Below, piece after piece: positions 40,428-52,175 of a stretch of 64,000 bases of DNA. How positions within the stretch are numbered: the stretch's first letter is position 1; each line of letters opens with the position of its first letter. The stretch spans positions 1 to 64,000 of the forward strand of contig JAIRVG010000024.1 of the NCBI GenBank assembly GCA_031253995.1, in the 5' to 3' direction. The position numbers were made by a program, and so were the translations under genes. This stretch comes from Paucimonas sp. Lineage in GTDB: Bacteria > Pseudomonadota > Gammaproteobacteria > Pseudomonadales > Pseudomonadaceae. Below the pieces are notes generated by a model, which saw only the letters and a program-made list of their open reading frames with translations, was not told where the DNA came from and searched no databases.

Positions 40428-42533
40428 TCAGACGCCCGAAGCCTTGGCTGCGGCAACGTCCTTGATCGACAGCTTGATACGGCCGCGGTTGTCCACGTCC
40501 AGTACCAGCACTTCGACTTCCTGGCCTTCCTTCAGCACGTCGGTGACTTTCTCGACGCGGGCATCGCTCAGCATCGAGATGTGCACCAGGCCGTCCTTGC
40601 CCGGCAGGATGTTGACGAAGGCACCGAAGTCGACGATGCGTTCTACCTTGCCGACGTAGATCTTGCCGATCTCGGCCTCGGCGGTGATGCTCAGTACGCG
40701 CTGACGAGCAGCTTCAGCAGCGTCCTTGGTTTCGCCGAAGATCTTGATCGAGCCATCGTCTTCGATGTCGATCGAGGCCTTGGTTTCTTCGCAGATGGCG
40801 CGAATGGTGGCGCCGCCCTTGCCGATGACATCGCGGATCTTGTCGGTGTCGATCTTCATCGCGATCATGGTCGGCGCGTTTTCCGACAGCTCGCTGCGGG
40901 ACTGGCCAATGATCTGGTTCATCTGGCCGAGGATGTTCAGGCGCGCTTCCAGGGCCTGGCCCAGGGCGATTTCCATGATCTCTTCGGTGATGCCGTTGAT
41001 CTTGATGTCCATCTGCAGTGCGGTAACGCCTTTGGCGGTACCGGCAACCTTGAAGTCCATGTCGCCCAGGTGGTCTTCGTCACCCAGGATGTCGGTCAGG
41101 ATGGCGAACTTCTCGCCTTCCTTGACCAGACCCATGGCGATACCGGCAACCGGCGCCTTCATCGGTACACCGGCGTCCATCAGGGCCAGGGAAGCACCGC
41201 AGACCGAAGCCATGGAGCTGGAACCGTTGGATTCGGTGATTTCCGATACGACGCGGATGGTGTACGGGAATTCGTCAGCGGCCGGCAGCATGGCCTGGAC
41301 CGAACGACGGGCCAGACGGCCGTGACCGATTTCGCGACGGCCAGCACCGCCCATGCGACCACACTCGCCCACCGAGAACGGAGGGAAGTTGTAGTGCAGC
41401 ATGAAGGGGTCTTTCTTCTCGCCTTCCAGGGTATCCAGCAGCTGTGCGTCACGGGCAGTACCGAGGGTCGCCACGACCAGCGCCTGGGTCTCGCCACGGG
41501 TGAACAGTGCCGAACCGTGGGTCTTCGGCAGAACACCGACTTCGATGTTCAGCGGACGAACGGTCTTGGTGTCGCGGCCGTCGATACGTGGCTTGCCGTT
41601 GACGATGTTTTCGCGAACGGTGCGGTATTCGATCTCGCCGAAGATGTCCTTCACTTCACCAGCGCTCGGCTGGCCTTCTTCGCCGGAGAACTTGGCAACC
41701 GCCTGGTCGCGCAGTTCGCCCAGGCGAGCGTAGCGGTCGGCCTTGACGGTGATGGTGTAGCCCTGGGAAACGGCTTCGCCGAACTCGGCGCGAACGGCGT
41801 TCAGCAGCTCGGTGTTGGCAACCGCTGGTTTCCAGTCCCAGGTCGGCTTGGCGGCTTCGGCGGCGAATTCCTTGACGGCCTGGATCACGGCCTGGAATTC
41901 GTCGTGGGCGAACAGCACGGCGCCCAGCATCTGGTCTTCGGTCAGTTCCTTGGCTTCGGATTCAACCATCAGAACGGCGTCGGAAGTACCGGCCACGACC
42001 ATGTCCAGGCTGGAGGCAGCCAGTTGCTCGTAGGTCGGGTTCAGCAGGTAGCCGGTGCTTTCGTGGAAGGCAACGCGGGCGGCGCCGATCGGGCCTTCGA
42101 ACGGAATGCCGGAGACAGCCAGGGCAGCCGAGGTACCGATCATCGCAGCGATGTCCGGATCGGTCTTCTTGCTGGTGGAGACGACGGTGCAGACAACCTG
42201 CACTTCGTTCATGAAACCTTCAGGGAACAGCGGGCGGATCGGACGGTCGATCAGGCGCGAGGTCAGGGTCTCTTTCTCGGAAGGACGGCCTTCACGCTTG
42301 AAGAAGCCACCAGGGATCTTGCCGGCAGCGTAGGTCTTTTCCTGGTAGTGGACGGACAGCGGGAAGAAGCCCTTGCCCGGATCAGCCTGCTTGGCACCGA
42401 CGACGGTGACCAGCACGGTGACATCATTGTCGACGGTGACCAGGACGGCACCGGACGCCTGACGGGCGATACGGCCCGTTTCGAGGGTTACGGTCGATTG
42501 ACCGAACTGGAATTTCTTGATTACCGGGTTCAC
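40428..42533 (-). CDS. pnp: Polyribonucleotide nucleotidyltransferase (PNPase)
   Basis: A 701-residue phosphorolytic 3'-5' exoribonuclease of the RNA degradosome. Two RNase PH domains (about residues 1-210 and 310-540), a KH domain with [14 protein letters not shown] near 560, and a C-terminal S1 domain ending near residue 690 are in standard order. The phosphate-binding [13 protein letters not shown] is intact. The gene follows rpsO after a 253-base structured spacer, as in E. coli, where PNPase controls its own mRNA through that region. Length agrees with other pseudomonads. Confidence 0.97.
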   Translation of the reverse strand: MNPVIKKFQFGQSTVTLETGRIARQASGAVLVTVDNDVTVLVTVVGAKQADPGKGFFPLSVHYQEKTYAAGKIPGGFFKREGRPSEKETLTSRLIDRPIRPLFPEGFMNEVQVVCTVVSTSKKTDPDIAAMIGTSAALAVSGIPFEGPIGAARVAFHESTGYLLNPTYEQLAASSLDMVVAGTSDAVLMVESEAKELTEDQMLGAVLFAHDEFQAVIQAVKEFAAEAAKPTWDWKPAVANTELLNAVRAEFGEAVSQGYTITVKADRYARLGELRDQAVAKFSGEEGQPSAGEVKDIFGEIEYRTVRENIVNGKPRIDGRDTKTVRPLNIEVGVLPKTHGSALFTRGETQALVVATLGTARDAQLLDTLEGEKKDPFMLHYNFPPFSVGECGRMGGAGRREIGHGRLARRSVQAMLPAADEFPYTIRVVSEITESNGSSSMASVCGASLALMDAGVPMKAPVAGIAMGLVKEGEKFAILTDILGDEDHLGDMDFKVAGTAKGVTALQMDIKINGITEEIMEIALGQALEARLNILGQMNQIIGQSRSELSENAPTMIAMKIDTDKIRDVIGKGGATIRAICEETKASIDIEDDGSIKIFGETKDAAEAARQRVLSITAEAEIGKIYVGKVERIVDFGAFVNILPGKDGLVHISMLSDARVEKVTDVLKEGQEVEVLVLDVDNRGRIKLSIKDVAAAKASGV

Positions 42534-42633
42534 GGTTTCCTACCTTCTCTTCAGTTGCACTTGGGGGAACTGGTTTCTTGCGAATTCTTGGGCAGAACGG
42601 GGAATCGGCCCCATTGACCGTCCAGATAAAACT

Positions 42634-42696
42634 AGAGGTTGGGAGCCTGCCCTGCCATCGCGCAAAGCGCTCCGGCGGAACAGCCAACCAACCTCT
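42634..42696 (-). promoter_or_regulatory. long stem-loop in the rpsO-pnp spacer, candidate RNase III/PNPase control element
   Basis: Nine-base perfect arms AGAGGTTGG (42634-42642) and CCAACCTCT (42688-42696) enclose 45 bases that contain a further GCGC-containing hairpin. On the pnp transcript the closing arm is followed by AGTTTT. The E. coli pnp leader forms a similar double-stranded structure cut by RNase III and then used for autoregulation. Equivalence here is inferred from position and structure only. Confidence 0.5.
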
Positions 42697-42786
42697 CGGA
42701 TACGCGGGGTGCGTTCGCCTGCCGAGGAACCGAAGCCCCCGGCTGACAACCGCAGCACGCCGCGCACACCACTGGCCGGGCCGCTA

Positions 42787-43056
42787 TTAGCGACGCAGGC
42801 CCAGACGACCGATCAGGGCGCTGTAACGGGTGGTGTCTTTACCTTTCAGGTAGTCCAGCAGCTTGCGGCGCTGGTTTACCATGCGGATCAGACCACGACG
42901 GGAGTGGTGGTCCTTGCCGTTGGCCTTGAAGTGGCCTTGCAGCTTGTTGATGTTGGCGGTCAGCAGGGCAACCTGCACTTCCGGGCTACCGGTGTCACCG
43001 GCAGCTTGTTGGTAGTCGGCAACGATCTGAGCTTTTTCTTCGACGCTGAGTGCCAT
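42787..43056 (-). CDS. rpsO: 30S ribosomal protein S15
   Basis: An 89-residue primary 16S rRNA-binding protein of the small subunit platform. The family motif [13 protein letters not shown]...[23 protein letters not shown] spans most of the protein. Length is exactly that of the family. The gene lies between truB and pnp in the conserved order and is preceded by a 152-base spacer with a strong hairpin. Confidence 0.98.
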   Translation of the reverse strand: MALSVEEKAQIVADYQQAAGDTGSPEVQVALLTANINKLQGHFKANGKDHHSRRGLIRMVNQRRKLLDYLKGKDTTRYSALIGRLGLRR

Positions 43057-43170
43057 CTGGCTATCTCCAAATCATGGGAAACCCGAAGGTTTCCAACAGG
43101 CCAGGGACAAGTCCCCGTCGTTAAGTAAATGAGGCGTGACCATGCCTGTTGACAGCCACCCTCGTATCCA

Positions 43171-43198
43171 CCAGCAGCGAGCCTGGGCTCGCTGCTGG
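43171..43198 (-). terminator. strong hairpin between truB and rpsO
   Basis: A 13-bp arm CCAGCAGCGAGCC pairs perfectly with GGCTCGCTGCTGG across a two-base gap, 11 bases past truB. It lacks a T-run, so it could be a weak terminator or an mRNA stabiliser or processing site. Confidence 0.6.
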
Positions 43199-43208
43199 CG
43201 GTGTCCGG

Positions 43209-44126
43209 TCATTCCGACCGAATCAGTCGACGTGGCGCGATGCGCCCGTCTTCGCTCACTTCACCGATACCGATGAAGCGACCGGTGTGATCCTGTACGC
43301 GGACCATGCCGAATTTCGGCGCGTCCGGCGAACGTACCGGCTGACCATGCAACCAGTAGAACGCACTGTGTTCGGAGAACTGCAGCAGGGGCCAGTCCTG
43401 CAGACCGCTGTCGGACGGCATCAGGAAGCGGTCGACCGCTTCGTTGCCACCTTCGGCGTGGACCTGTTCGAGTTCCTCGACGGTCACGGTCTGGGCCAGC
43501 TCGAACGGGCCGGCCTGGGTACGACGCAGTTCTGCAACATAAGCGCCACAGCCCAGAGCCTCGCCGATATCCTCGACCAGGGTGCGGATGTAGGTGCCTT
43601 TGCTGCAACCGACCGACAGGCGAACCCGGGTGCCTTCGCACTCCAGCAGTTCCAAGCGGGTAATAGTAACAGAACGCGCTTCACGCTCCACTACTTCACC
43701 TGCACGGGCAAGCTTGTACAAAGGCTGCCCATCACGCTTGAGCGCCGAGTACATCGGCGGTATCTGGCTGATTTCACCACGGAATCGTGGCAGAACGGCT
43801 TCAATGTCGGCGCGACCAACGGTCACCTCGCGGGTGCGCAGGATCTCGCCTTCGGCGTCCGCGGTGCTGGTGGTCTGGCCCAGCTGCATGACGGTCTCGT
43901 AGCCCTTGTCCGAATCGAGCAGGTACTGCGAGAACTTGGTGGCTTCGCCGAAGCACAGCGGCAGCACGCCACTGGCCAGCGGGTCGAGACTGCCGGTGTG
44001 CCCGGCTTTCTCGGCGTTGAGCAGCCAGCGGACCTTCTGCAGCGCGGCGTTGGAGGTGAACCCCAGCGGCTTGTCCAGCAGGATGATGCCGCTGACGTTA
44101 CGACGGATGCGTTTGACCTGGGCCAC
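43209..44126 (-). CDS. truB: tRNA pseudouridine(55) synthase
   Basis: A 305-residue enzyme that makes pseudouridine 55 in the T-loop of all tRNAs. The catalytic aspartate lies in [14 protein letters not shown] (about residues 43-56), and the N-terminal [14 protein letters not shown] is typical. A C-terminal PUA-like part ([15 protein letters not shown]) follows. It begins three bases after rbfA and is transcribed in the rimP-nusA-infB-rbfA-truB cluster. Confidence 0.97.
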   Translation of the reverse strand: MAQVKRIRRNVSGIILLDKPLGFTSNAALQKVRWLLNAEKAGHTGSLDPLASGVLPLCFGEATKFSQYLLDSDKGYETVMQLGQTTSTADAEGEILRTREVTVGRADIEAVLPRFRGEISQIPPMYSALKRDGQPLYKLARAGEVVEREARSVTITRLELLECEGTRVRLSVGCSKGTYIRTLVEDIGEALGCGAYVAELRRTQAGPFELAQTVTVEELEQVHAEGGNEAVDRFLMPSDSGLQDWPLLQFSEHSAFYWLHGQPVRSPDAPKFGMVRVQDHTGRFIGIGEVSEDGRIAPRRLIRSE

Positions 44127-44129
44127 CGC

Positions 44130-44531
44130 TTACTCCTTGTCGCTGTCCGGAGCGTCGGCGCTCTGGTGCAGGCTGTCCTCGGCAACGGCGCGCTCGATCA
44201 GCGCCGACAGGTGGGCACCACGGCTGACGCTCTCGTCGTAGTGGAAATGCAGTTGCGGCACGCTGCGCAGCTTCATTTCGCGGCCCAGCTGCATGCGCAG
44301 GAAACCGGCGGCCGAGTTCAGGACCTTGAGGCTTTGCTGGATCTCGTCGCCACCTTCCTGGCCCATGACGGTGATGAACACCTTGGCATGGCCAACGTCG
44401 CGGCTGACGTCGACGGCGGTGATGGTCACCAGGCCGACGCGGGGATCTTTCACTTCACGACGGATCAGTTGGGCCAGCTCGCGCTGCATCTGATCGCCGA
44501 TGCGGTGGGTACGGCGATATTCTTTTGCCAT
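44130..44531 (-). CDS. rbfA: Ribosome-binding factor A
   Basis: A 133-residue KH-like 30S maturation factor. Characteristic segments are [31 protein letters not shown] at the N terminus and [14 protein letters not shown] near residues 87-100. A charged tail follows. It is separated from infB by 122 bases that include a GC hairpin (44561-44591). Confidence 0.97.
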   Translation of the reverse strand: MAKEYRRTHRIGDQMQRELAQLIRREVKDPRVGLVTITAVDVSRDVGHAKVFITVMGQEGGDEIQQSLKVLNSAAGFLRMQLGREMKLRSVPQLHFHYDESVSRGAHLSALIERAVAEDSLHQSADAPDSDKE

Positions 44532-44653
44532 GTCTTGCTACCTGTCACTAAAGCGGCACACGCCCGGCCAGGCATGAAGCCGGACCGGGCGTTGCGTTCA
44601 GAGCATCCAGCGGGGCGTTGCAGCCACCTGCCTGGCGCTTCCAAGCTCGCGCA

Positions 44654-47170
44654 TCAGAGCGTACGAGCCACCTGGACTTTCTCGAAGACCTCGATCTTGT
44701 CGCCGATCTTGACGTCGTTGTAGCTCTTCACGCCAATACCGCACTCCATGCCGTTACGGACTTCGGAGGCATCGTCCTTGAAGCGACGCAGCGATTCCAG
44801 CTCGCCTTCGAAGATCACCACGTCTTCGCGCAGTACGCGGATCGGGCGGTTACGGTAGACCGTACCTTCCACGACCATGCAACCGGCGATGGCGCCGAAC
44901 TTCGGCGAACGGAACACGTCACGCACTTCGGCGACACCCAGGATGTTCTCGCGAACATCGCTGCCGAGCATGCCGGTCAGGGCTTTCTTGACGTCTTCGA
45001 TGATGTCGTAGATCACGTTGTAGTAACGCATATCCAGACCTTCCTGCTCGACGATCTTGCGCGCGCCGGCATCGGCACGCACGTTGAAGCCGAACAGGAC
45101 CGCGTTCGAAGCCAGCGCCAGGTTGGCGTCGCTCTCGGTGATACCACCGACACCGCCGGCGACCACGCGAACCTGTACTTCGTCGTTGCCCAGACCACCG
45201 AGGGAGCCTTGCAGGGCTTCGAGAGAACCACGAACGTCGGCCTTGAGGACGATGTTGAGGGTCTTCTTCTCTTCCTGGCCCATGCTTTCGAAGATGTTTT
45301 CCAGCTTGCCAGCATGTGCGCGAGCCAGTTTGACTTCGCGGAACTTGCCTTGGCGGAACAGGGCGACTTCACGGGCTTTCTTCTCGTCAGCCACAACGCT
45401 CAGCTCGTCACCGGCATCCGGAGTGCCGTCCAGACCGAGGATCTCGACCGGGATCGACGGACCGGCTTCCTTAACAGGCTTGCCGTTTTCGTCGAGCATG
45501 GCGCGGACGCGGCCGTAGTTGGAACCGCAGAGGACCATGTCGCCCTGACGCAGGGTACCGTCCTGAACCAGTACGGTAGCGACCGGGCCGCGGCCCTTGT
45601 CCAGACGCGATTCGACCACGACACCACGACCAGGAGCGGTAGGCATTGCCTTGAGCTCGAGGATCTCGGCCTGCAGCAGAACGGCTTCGAGCAGTTCGTC
45701 GACACCGGTACCCATCTTCGCCGAAACCTTGACGAACGGAGTGTCGCCACCCCAGTCCTCGGAGGTCACGCCGTGAACCGACAGTTCGTTGCGGATGCGA
45801 TCGAGGTCGGCACCCGGCTTGTCGATCTTGTTCACCGCGACTACCAGCGGCACGCCGGCAGCCTTGGCGTGCTGGACGGCCTCGACGGTCTGCGGCATCA
45901 CGCCGTCGTCCGCCGCAACCACCAGGATCACGAGGTCGGTAGCCTTGGCACCACGGGCACGCATGGCGGTAAACGCGGCGTGACCAGGGGTGTCGAGGAA
46001 GGTGACCATGCCGCGGTCGGTTTCCACGTGGTAGGCACCGATGTGCTGGGTGATACCACCGGCCTCGCCAGCGGCAACCTTGGCACGACGGATGTAGTCG
46101 AGCAGCGAGGTCTTGCCGTGGTCGACGTGGCCCATGACGGTCACGACCGGCGCACGGGAAACGCTCTCGCCTTCGAACTTCAGCGATTCGGCCAGGGAGT
46201 CTTCCAGGGCGGTGTCGCTGATCAGGGTAACCTTGTGACCCAGCTCTTCGGCGACCAGTTGAGCGGTCTCCTGGTCGAGCACCTGGTTGATGGTCACCGG
46301 AGTGCCCAGCTTGAACATGAACTTGACGACTTCAGCGGCCTTGACCGACATCTGTTGCGCCAGTTCGGAAACGGTAATGGTCTCGCCGATGGTCACGTCG
46401 CGGATAACCGGACCGGTCGGGTTCTGGAAACCATGGGCGTTGCGCTTCTTCGGCTTGGACTTGCCGCGACCACCGCGACGGAAGCCATCGCTCTCTTCGT
46501 CGGTGGTACGTGGTGCAGCACGTGGAGTCGGAGCTTTTTCCTTCTCCTTGACCTTGACCGAAACGCGCGGCGCTTCGTTGCGACGCTCGCCACCGCGACG
46601 GTCGTCGTCACGGGCACGGTCGTTACGACGGGCGTCGTCCTTCTTGCGCTCGGCAACCGGTGCCGGGGCCGCAGCGGGCTCGACGGCAGCAGGGGCTGGC
46701 GCGGCAGCAGCAGGCTGGGGAGCCGCCGGTGCTTTCTCGACAGCAGCCTTCTCGGCAGCCTGGCGGCGCGACTCTTCCTCGGCACGCTGACGCGCTTCGG
46801 CTTCGCTCTTCTCGCGCGCAGCGTTCTCGACGGCGCGGCGCTCTTCCAGCTCACGCTTCTGCTCAGCCTGGATTTCTTCCGGGCTGCGCTGTACGAAAAC
46901 CTTCTTCTTGCGTACTTCTACGCTGATGCTCTTGCTGCCGGCAACACGCAGGGTGCTGGTGGTCTTGCGCTGCAAGGTGATCTTGCGCGGTTCTTCCACT
47001 TTCGCCTTGTGGCTGCTCTTCAAATGGGTCAGCAGAGCCTGCTTCTCACTATCGCTCACCAGCTGACCGGCGTCGGTGTGCGGCAGACCTGCCTCACGCA
47101 TCTGCTGCAGCAGGCGCTCTACCGGTGCAGCGACCTCTTGGGCCAGTTCTTTCACCGTGACTTGCGTCAT
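44654..47170 (-). CDS. infB: Translation initiation factor IF-2
   Basis: An 838-residue GTPase that places initiator tRNA on the 30S subunit. An N-terminal IF2N domain (about residues 1-50), a long Ala/Lys/Glu/Arg-rich linker (about 70-260), the G domain with [26 protein letters not shown] and NKID (about 345-500), and C-terminal domains II to IV are in order. The linker's low complexity is normal for the family. It lies 26 bases after nusA. Confidence 0.98.
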   Translation of the reverse strand: MTQVTVKELAQEVAAPVERLLQQMREAGLPHTDAGQLVSDSEKQALLTHLKSSHKAKVEEPRKITLQRKTTSTLRVAGSKSISVEVRKKKVFVQRSPEEIQAEQKRELEERRAVENAAREKSEAEARQRAEEESRRQAAEKAAVEKAPAAPQPAAAAPAPAAVEPAAAPAPVAERKKDDARRNDRARDDDRRGGERRNEAPRVSVKVKEKEKAPTPRAAPRTTDEESDGFRRGGRGKSKPKKRNAHGFQNPTGPVIRDVTIGETITVSELAQQMSVKAAEVVKFMFKLGTPVTINQVLDQETAQLVAEELGHKVTLISDTALEDSLAESLKFEGESVSRAPVVTVMGHVDHGKTSLLDYIRRAKVAAGEAGGITQHIGAYHVETDRGMVTFLDTPGHAAFTAMRARGAKATDLVILVVAADDGVMPQTVEAVQHAKAAGVPLVVAVNKIDKPGADLDRIRNELSVHGVTSEDWGGDTPFVKVSAKMGTGVDELLEAVLLQAEILELKAMPTAPGRGVVVESRLDKGRGPVATVLVQDGTLRQGDMVLCGSNYGRVRAMLDENGKPVKEAGPSIPVEILGLDGTPDAGDELSVVADEKKAREVALFRQGKFREVKLARAHAGKLENIFESMGQEEKKTLNIVLKADVRGSLEALQGSLGGLGNDEVQVRVVAGGVGGITESDANLALASNAVLFGFNVRADAGARKIVEQEGLDMRYYNVIYDIIEDVKKALTGMLGSDVRENILGVAEVRDVFRSPKFGAIAGCMVVEGTVYRNRPIRVLREDVVIFEGELESLRRFKDDASEVRNGMECGIGVKSYNDVKIGDKIEVFEKVQVARTL

Positions 47171-47196
47171 GCACTTCTCTCCTCAGGCCAGCCTGC

Positions 47197-48678
47197 TTAC
47201 TCGAACCAATGGGCTCGGGCGGCCATGATCAACTTGCCGGCACGTTCTTCGTCGATGCCGTCGATGTCGAGCAGGTCGTCAATCGACTGCTCGGCCAGGT
47301 CTTCGCGGTTAACCACGCCGCGCACCGCCAGTTCCGCTGCCAGGTCCTTGTCCATGCCCTCAAGGGAGAGCAGGTCTTCGGCCGGGTGGGCGTCTGCCAG
47401 TTTTTCCTCGGTAGCGATGGCTTTGGTCAACAGGCGGTCCTTGGCACGAGCGCGAAGCTCGTTGACGATTTCCTCGTCGAAGCCATCGATGTTGAGCATT
47501 TCTTCCAGCGGTACGTAGGCAATTTCTTCGAGGCTGGTGAAGCCCTCGTCGACCAGCACCTGGGCCAGTTCTTCGTCGACTTCCAGCTCTTCGATGAAGT
47601 TGCGCAGGATGTCGCCGGTTTCGGCTTGCTGCTTGGCCTGGATGTCCGATTCGGTCATCACGTTCAGGGTCCAGCCGGTCAGCTGGCTCGCCAGGCGCAC
47701 GTTCTGGCCACCACGGCCAATGGCCTGGGCCAGGTTGTCGGCGGCCACGGCGATGTCCATCGCGTGGGCGTCTTCATCAACGATGATCGCCGCCACTTCG
47801 GCAGGCGACATGGCGTTGATGACGAACTGTGCCGGGTTGTCGTCCCACAGCACGATGTCGACGCGCTCGCCACCCAGCTCGCCGGACACCGCCTGGACGC
47901 GCGAGCCGCGCATGCCGATGCAGGCGCCTTGCGGGTCGATGCGCTTGTCCTTGGAACGGACGGCGATCTTGGCGCGCGAACCCGGATCACGGGACGCGGC
48001 CATCACTTCGATGAGGCCTTCGGCGATTTCCGGCACTTCGATGCGGAACAGTTCGATCAGCATCTGTGGCGCGGTACGCGACAGGATCAACTGAGGACCG
48101 CGGTTCTCGGTGCGGATTTCCTTGAGCAGCGCACGAACACGCACGCCGACACGGAAGGTCTCGCGGGAAATGATGTCTTCGCGGGCCAGCAGCGCCTCGG
48201 CGTTGTTGCCCAGGTCAACGATGACGTTGTCGCGGGTGACCTTCTTCACGGTGCCGGAGATGATCTCGCCCAGACGCTCGCGATAGGCATCGACTACCTG
48301 CGCACGCTCTGCTTCGCGAACCTTCTGCACGATGACCTGCTTGGCGGTCTGCGCAGCGATACGGCCGAACTCGATGGACTCGATCTTCTCTTCGATGATC
48401 TCGCCAGCGACCGCGCCCGGCTTCTTGGCCTGGGCCTGGTCTACCGCCAGCTCGATCGCCGGGTCGTCCAGGTCTTCGTCTTCGACCACGGTCCAGCGGC
48501 GGAAGGTTTCGTAGCTACCGGTGTGGCGGTTGATTTCCACACGCAGGTCGACTTCGTCTTCAAAACGTTTCTTGGTTGCAGTGGCCAGGGCCACTTCCAG
48601 CGCTTCGAAAATCACGCCAGCCGGTACGCCTTTTTCATTGGATACCGACTCAACAACCAGCAGTACTTCTTTGCTCAT
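47197..48678 (-). CDS. nusA: Transcription termination/antitermination factor NusA
   Basis: A 493-residue elongation factor with an N-terminal polymerase-binding domain, S1 domain (about 135-200), two KH domains (KH2 includes [13 protein letters not shown]), and two acidic C-terminal repeats. The frame is open to 48699, but the ATG at 48678 gives the family N terminus [12 protein letters not shown] and is chosen. It lies between rimP and infB in the conserved order. Confidence 0.98.
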   Translation of the reverse strand: MSKEVLLVVESVSNEKGVPAGVIFEALEVALATATKKRFEDEVDLRVEINRHTGSYETFRRWTVVEDEDLDDPAIELAVDQAQAKKPGAVAGEIIEEKIESIEFGRIAAQTAKQVIVQKVREAERAQVVDAYRERLGEIISGTVKKVTRDNVIVDLGNNAEALLAREDIISRETFRVGVRVRALLKEIRTENRGPQLILSRTAPQMLIELFRIEVPEIAEGLIEVMAASRDPGSRAKIAVRSKDKRIDPQGACIGMRGSRVQAVSGELGGERVDIVLWDDNPAQFVINAMSPAEVAAIIVDEDAHAMDIAVAADNLAQAIGRGGQNVRLASQLTGWTLNVMTESDIQAKQQAETGDILRNFIEELEVDEELAQVLVDEGFTSLEEIAYVPLEEMLNIDGFDEEIVNELRARAKDRLLTKAIATEEKLADAHPAEDLLSLEGMDKDLAAELAVRGVVNREDLAEQSIDDLLDIDGIDEERAGKLIMAARAHWFE

Positions 48679-48736
48679 CGTACGCCTCGCCTTTCGCAAG
48701 CCATTGGAACCGCGTCAACCGCAGCTCCGGCATGTC

Positions 48737-49195
48737 TCAGTCAAAACTGGGAATAATGTTGGCCTTGTCGATCGAGTCGATCGGCAACAGGAACTCGTGA
48801 TTGTCCACCTGGACCACCACATCCTGTTCCTCCACACCACGGATCAGGCCTTGAAAGTTACGACGACCTTCGAAGGGCGTACGCAGCTTGATCTTCACTT
48901 GTTCACCGGCATGCGAAGCGAACTGTTCCAGAGTGAACAGTGGGCGATCCATGCCAGGAGAGGAGACTTCAAGGGTGTATTCGGTGCTGATGGGATCTTC
49001 AACATCCAGAATGCCACTGACCTGGCGACTGACGACTTCACAATCGTCCACCAGGATGCCGTCCTCTTTGTCGATATAGATACGCAGTACCGAATGCTTG
49101 CCCTGAGAGATGAACTCGATCCCCCAGCATTGATAGCCAAGCGCTTCGACTACCGGGGCCAACAAGGCCTGCAACTGTTCTAGCTTGCTCGACAC
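48737..49195 (-). CDS. rimP: Ribosome maturation factor RimP
   Basis: A 152-residue 30S maturation protein with an N-terminal alpha/beta domain and a C-terminal SH3-like domain. Family segments [15 protein letters not shown] and [13 protein letters not shown] are present. A GTG at 49195 is preferred: GAGGGG lies just before it and it gives the family N terminus SSKLEQLQ. The longer frame to 49249 adds sequence without family support. It follows the tRNA-fMet gene, as in E. coli metY-rimP-nusA-infB. Confidence 0.94.
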   Translation of the reverse strand: MSSKLEQLQALLAPVVEALGYQCWGIEFISQGKHSVLRIYIDKEDGILVDDCEVVSRQVSGILDVEDPISTEYTLEVSSPGMDRPLFTLEQFASHAGEQVKIKLRTPFEGRRNFQGLIRGVEEQDVVVQVDNHEFLLPIDSIDKANIIPSFD

Positions 49196-49326
49196 CTGAA
49201 CCCCCTCGTGCATGCTGTGCAAATAAAAAATGGGCAAGCGCCCATCCATGAAATGCGCCGTGGAATATGGCGCCTGAGAACTGTTTAGCTAACAAAAAGC
49301 CCCTGAAATAGGGGCTCCGCTAAAAC

Positions 49327-49403
<77 letters not shown>

Positions 49404-49500
49404 ACAAAGCTGGGGCGAAAGTATACGACCGAACCCTCTGAAGGGTCAATCAACCTCCACCTGCAAGAAAGCCCGCTATTGCGGGCTCTCATGCTTCAAA

Positions 49501-49586
49501 TGGTACCGAGAAGGGGACTCGAACCCCTACACCCTATGGGCACAACCACCTCAAGGTTGCGTGTCTACCAATTCCACCACCTCGGC
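49501..49586 (-). tRNA. tRNA-Leu (GAG)
   Basis: An 86-base class II tRNA with acceptor GCCGAGG, encoded ACCA end, long variable arm (TGCCCATAGGGTGT) and anticodon GAG in the loop CTTGAGG. It decodes CUC and CUU. It lies between secG and tRNA-fMet on the same strand, as leuU does behind secG in E. coli. Confidence 0.96.
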
Positions 49587-49605
49587 AAAACTACTTTGAA
49601 ACCCG

Positions 49606-49992
49606 TTACTTCTGCTCTGGAATCTGAGGAACATCACCAGTGTTGCCGGTAGTATTCTTTTGCTCCTTGAGCACCGGTACATCATCTGTTGCCGGTTTGG
49701 TTTGCTGCACTTCCATTACTGCTGGATCTGGCAAACCTGCTTGAGTCAGCTGGTGAGCTTTCTCCTTAGCAAAGTATCCTAACCCAAGAGCAGTTAAGAA
49801 GAAAGAGGCAGCTAGTATAGCAGTAAACTTACTCAGAAAGGTAGCAGAACCTTGGCTTCCGAACACAGTATTTGAAGCACCTGCGCCGAAAGATGCACCC
49901 GCTTCCGCACCTTTACCCTGTTGCAGCAGAACCAGCACTACCAAACCCAGTGCGCCCAACAGATGAAGAACGACGATAACTGTTTCCAGCAT
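49606..49992 (-). CDS. secG: Protein translocase subunit SecG
   Basis: A 128-residue inner-membrane protein that assists SecYE during preprotein export. Two membrane segments (about residues 3-22 and 55-72) flank the conserved Gly-rich [23 protein letters not shown]. The C-terminal tail (about 50 residues, Thr/Pro/Gln-rich) is longer than in E. coli, as is common in pseudomonads. Only three bases separate it from tpiA upstream, so the two are co-transcribed. Confidence 0.95.
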   Translation of the reverse strand: MLETVIVVLHLLGALGLVVLVLLQQGKGAEAGASFGAGASNTVFGSQGSATFLSKFTAILAASFFLTALGLGYFAKEKAHQLTQAGLPDPAVMEVQQTKPATDDVPVLKEQKNTTGNTGDVPQIPEQK

Positions 49993-49995
49993 TTT

Positions 49996-50751
49996 TCAGT
50001 TTCCTGCGGCGCGACAAATTGCACCGAATTCGTCTGCGTTCAGGGAGGCACCACCAATCAGCCCCCCATCGATATCCGGCATGCCGAACAGCTCGGCCGC
50101 ATTGGCCGCCTTCACGCTGCCGCCGTATAGAAGCCGCGTGTTTAGCGCAACTTCTGGATCCTTCGCCGCCAACTGATCGCGAATGGCTTTATGCACATCC
50201 TGCGCCTGTTGCGGTGTGGCCGTGAGGCCGGTGCCGATGGCCCATACAGGCTCATAGGCGATGATCGCTTCTGCAAAAGCAGAAATACCCAACTGGTCGA
50301 TGATGCTGCCCAGTTGACGCCCAACAACTTCGAGCGTTTTGTTCGCTTCGCGCTCTTCGAGGGTTTCCCCTACACAGAACACTGGCTTCAAGCCACAGGA
50401 CTGTGCAGCTGCGAACTTCGTGATCAAGGTCGAGTCTTGCTCGCCCAGGATCTGACGTCGTTCCGAGTGCCCGATCAACACCAGCTCACAACCGGCATCG
50501 ACCAACTGACTCGCTGCCACTTCTCCGGTCAGAGCCCCTTGCTGAGGCTCCACCGCGCAGTTCTGTGCACCGACTGCGATCGACTTGCCTTCAAGGCCTT
50601 CGATCACCTGGTTGATGAACAGACTGGGTGGGAACACCGCGACATCAACACCGCTCGGCAAGACCTGATGACTCAGGCCCTTGATCAGCTCAGCGACGCT
50701 GGCGCGGGTACCGTGCATTTTCCAGTTACCAGCTACCATAGGGCGACGCAT
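49996..50751 (-). CDS. tpiA: Triosephosphate isomerase
   Basis: A 251-residue TIM-barrel enzyme of central metabolism. The catalytic histidine is in LIGHSERR (near residue 95), the glutamate in [11 protein letters not shown] (near 165), and the N-terminal GNWKMHG holds the catalytic lysine. It lies 66 bases downstream of glmM and is coupled to secG. Confidence 0.97.
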   Translation of the reverse strand: MRRPMVAGNWKMHGTRASVAELIKGLSHQVLPSGVDVAVFPPSLFINQVIEGLEGKSIAVGAQNCAVEPQQGALTGEVAASQLVDAGCELVLIGHSERRQILGEQDSTLITKFAAAQSCGLKPVFCVGETLEEREANKTLEVVGRQLGSIIDQLGISAFAEAIIAYEPVWAIGTGLTATPQQAQDVHKAIRDQLAAKDPEVALNTRLLYGGSVKAANAAELFGMPDIDGGLIGGASLNADEFGAICRAAGN

Positions 50752-50817
50752 GCTGTACCTCGTCGGTCAAAGTGGGCGCAGATGTTACCCAACCAAATCA
50801 TCACTGGCAAGCGTAAA

Positions 50818-52158
50818 TCAGACGCAAACTTCACTTACCAGTTTTGCGAGGGTTTCGGCATGGCCGCGGACCTGACTTTCGTCGTCGCCTTCGACCATGA
50901 CACGCACCAGCGGCTCCGTTCCGGACTTGCGTAGCAACACCCGGCCGCGACCGGCCATTTCCTCGGTGATACGCTCACATTCGGCCTTGACCGACGGGTG
51001 TTCCAACGGATCGACCTTGCTCGCGCCGAAGCGCACGTTGATCAAGACCTGCGGGCATTTGCGCACGGCCTGGCGAGCCTGGGCGAGAGTCTCGCCGCGG
51101 CGCTTGAGGGCCATCAGCACCTGCAGCGCGGCGATGATCGCGTCACCGGTGGTGGTATGGCTGCAGCAGACGACGTGACCGGAGTTCTCGCCACCGATGA
51201 TCCAGTCGCGCTCCAGCAGCTCGGCCATCACGTAGCGATCACCGACCTTGGCACGCACGAACGGGATGTCCAGGTCCTTCAGCGCCAGCTCCAGGCCGAG
51301 GTTGCTCATCAGGGTACCAACCACGCCACCCTGCAGCTTGCCGCGATCATGGAGGTCGCGGGCGATGATGAACAGCAACTCGTCACCATCGACGATGGCA
51401 CCGGTGTGGTCCACCATCAGCACCCGATCACCGTCACCGTCGAAGGCGATACCCAGGTCGGCATGCCCGACCAGGACTGCAGCCTGCAACGACTCGATAT
51501 GGGTGGAACCGCAGTTTTCGTTGATGTTCAGGCCATCCGGCTGCGCCGACAGCACCGTGACATCGGCACCCAGTTCGCGGAACACGCTGGGCGCCACCTT
51601 GTAGGTCGCACCGTGGGCGCAGTCGACCGCCAGCTTGAGGCCGGCGAAGCTGGTGCTGCTCGGCACGCTGCTCTTGCAGAACTCGATATAGCGGCCCGCC
51701 GCATCGTTGATGCGCGATACCTTGCCCAGCGCGCTGGACTCGACCACCGTCATCGGCTGGTCGAGCAATTCCTCGATCATCAACTCGATGTCATCCGGCA
51801 GCTTGGTACCCTCACCGGAGAAGAACTTGATGCCGTTGTCACTGTGCGGATTGTGCGATGCGCTGATCACGATGCCCGCTTCGGCATGGAAGGTGCGCGT
51901 CAGGTAGGCGATGGCCGGCGTCGGCATCGGCCCGAGCAGCATCACGTCGGCGCCGGCGGCGGCAAGCCCGGCCTCCAGGGCCGATTCGAACATGTACCCG
52001 GAAATGCGGGTGTCCTTGCCCACCAGAACGCGGCAGCGCCCCTGCTTGCGGAAGGCCATGCCCGCCGCCCAGCCGAGCTTGAGCATGAAATCCGGCGTGA
52101 TCGGGAATTCGCCGACACGGCCACGGATGCCGTCGGTACCAAAATATTTTCTGCTCAT
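50818..52158 (-). CDS. glmM: Phosphoglucosamine mutase
   Basis: A 446-residue alpha-D-phosphohexomutase that converts glucosamine-6-phosphate to the 1-phosphate for peptidoglycan and lipopolysaccharide precursors. The phosphoserine loop [15 protein letters not shown] (about residues 100-114), the Mg2+ loop DGDGDRV near 241 and the sugar-binding GGENSGH near 325 are intact. It starts 17 bases after folP, in the common ftsH-folP-glmM order. Confidence 0.97.
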   Translation of the reverse strand: MSRKYFGTDGIRGRVGEFPITPDFMLKLGWAAGMAFRKQGRCRVLVGKDTRISGYMFESALEAGLAAAGADVMLLGPMPTPAIAYLTRTFHAEAGIVISASHNPHSDNGIKFFSGEGTKLPDDIELMIEELLDQPMTVVESSALGKVSRINDAAGRYIEFCKSSVPSSTSFAGLKLAVDCAHGATYKVAPSVFRELGADVTVLSAQPDGLNINENCGSTHIESLQAAVLVGHADLGIAFDGDGDRVLMVDHTGAIVDGDELLFIIARDLHDRGKLQGGVVGTLMSNLGLELALKDLDIPFVRAKVGDRYVMAELLERDWIIGGENSGHVVCCSHTTTGDAIIAALQVLMALKRRGETLAQARQAVRKCPQVLINVRFGASKVDPLEHPSVKAECERITEEMAGRGRVLLRKSGTEPLVRVMVEGDDESQVRGHAETLAKLVSEVCV

Positions 52159-52175
52159 AAATGCTCCGTCACTCT

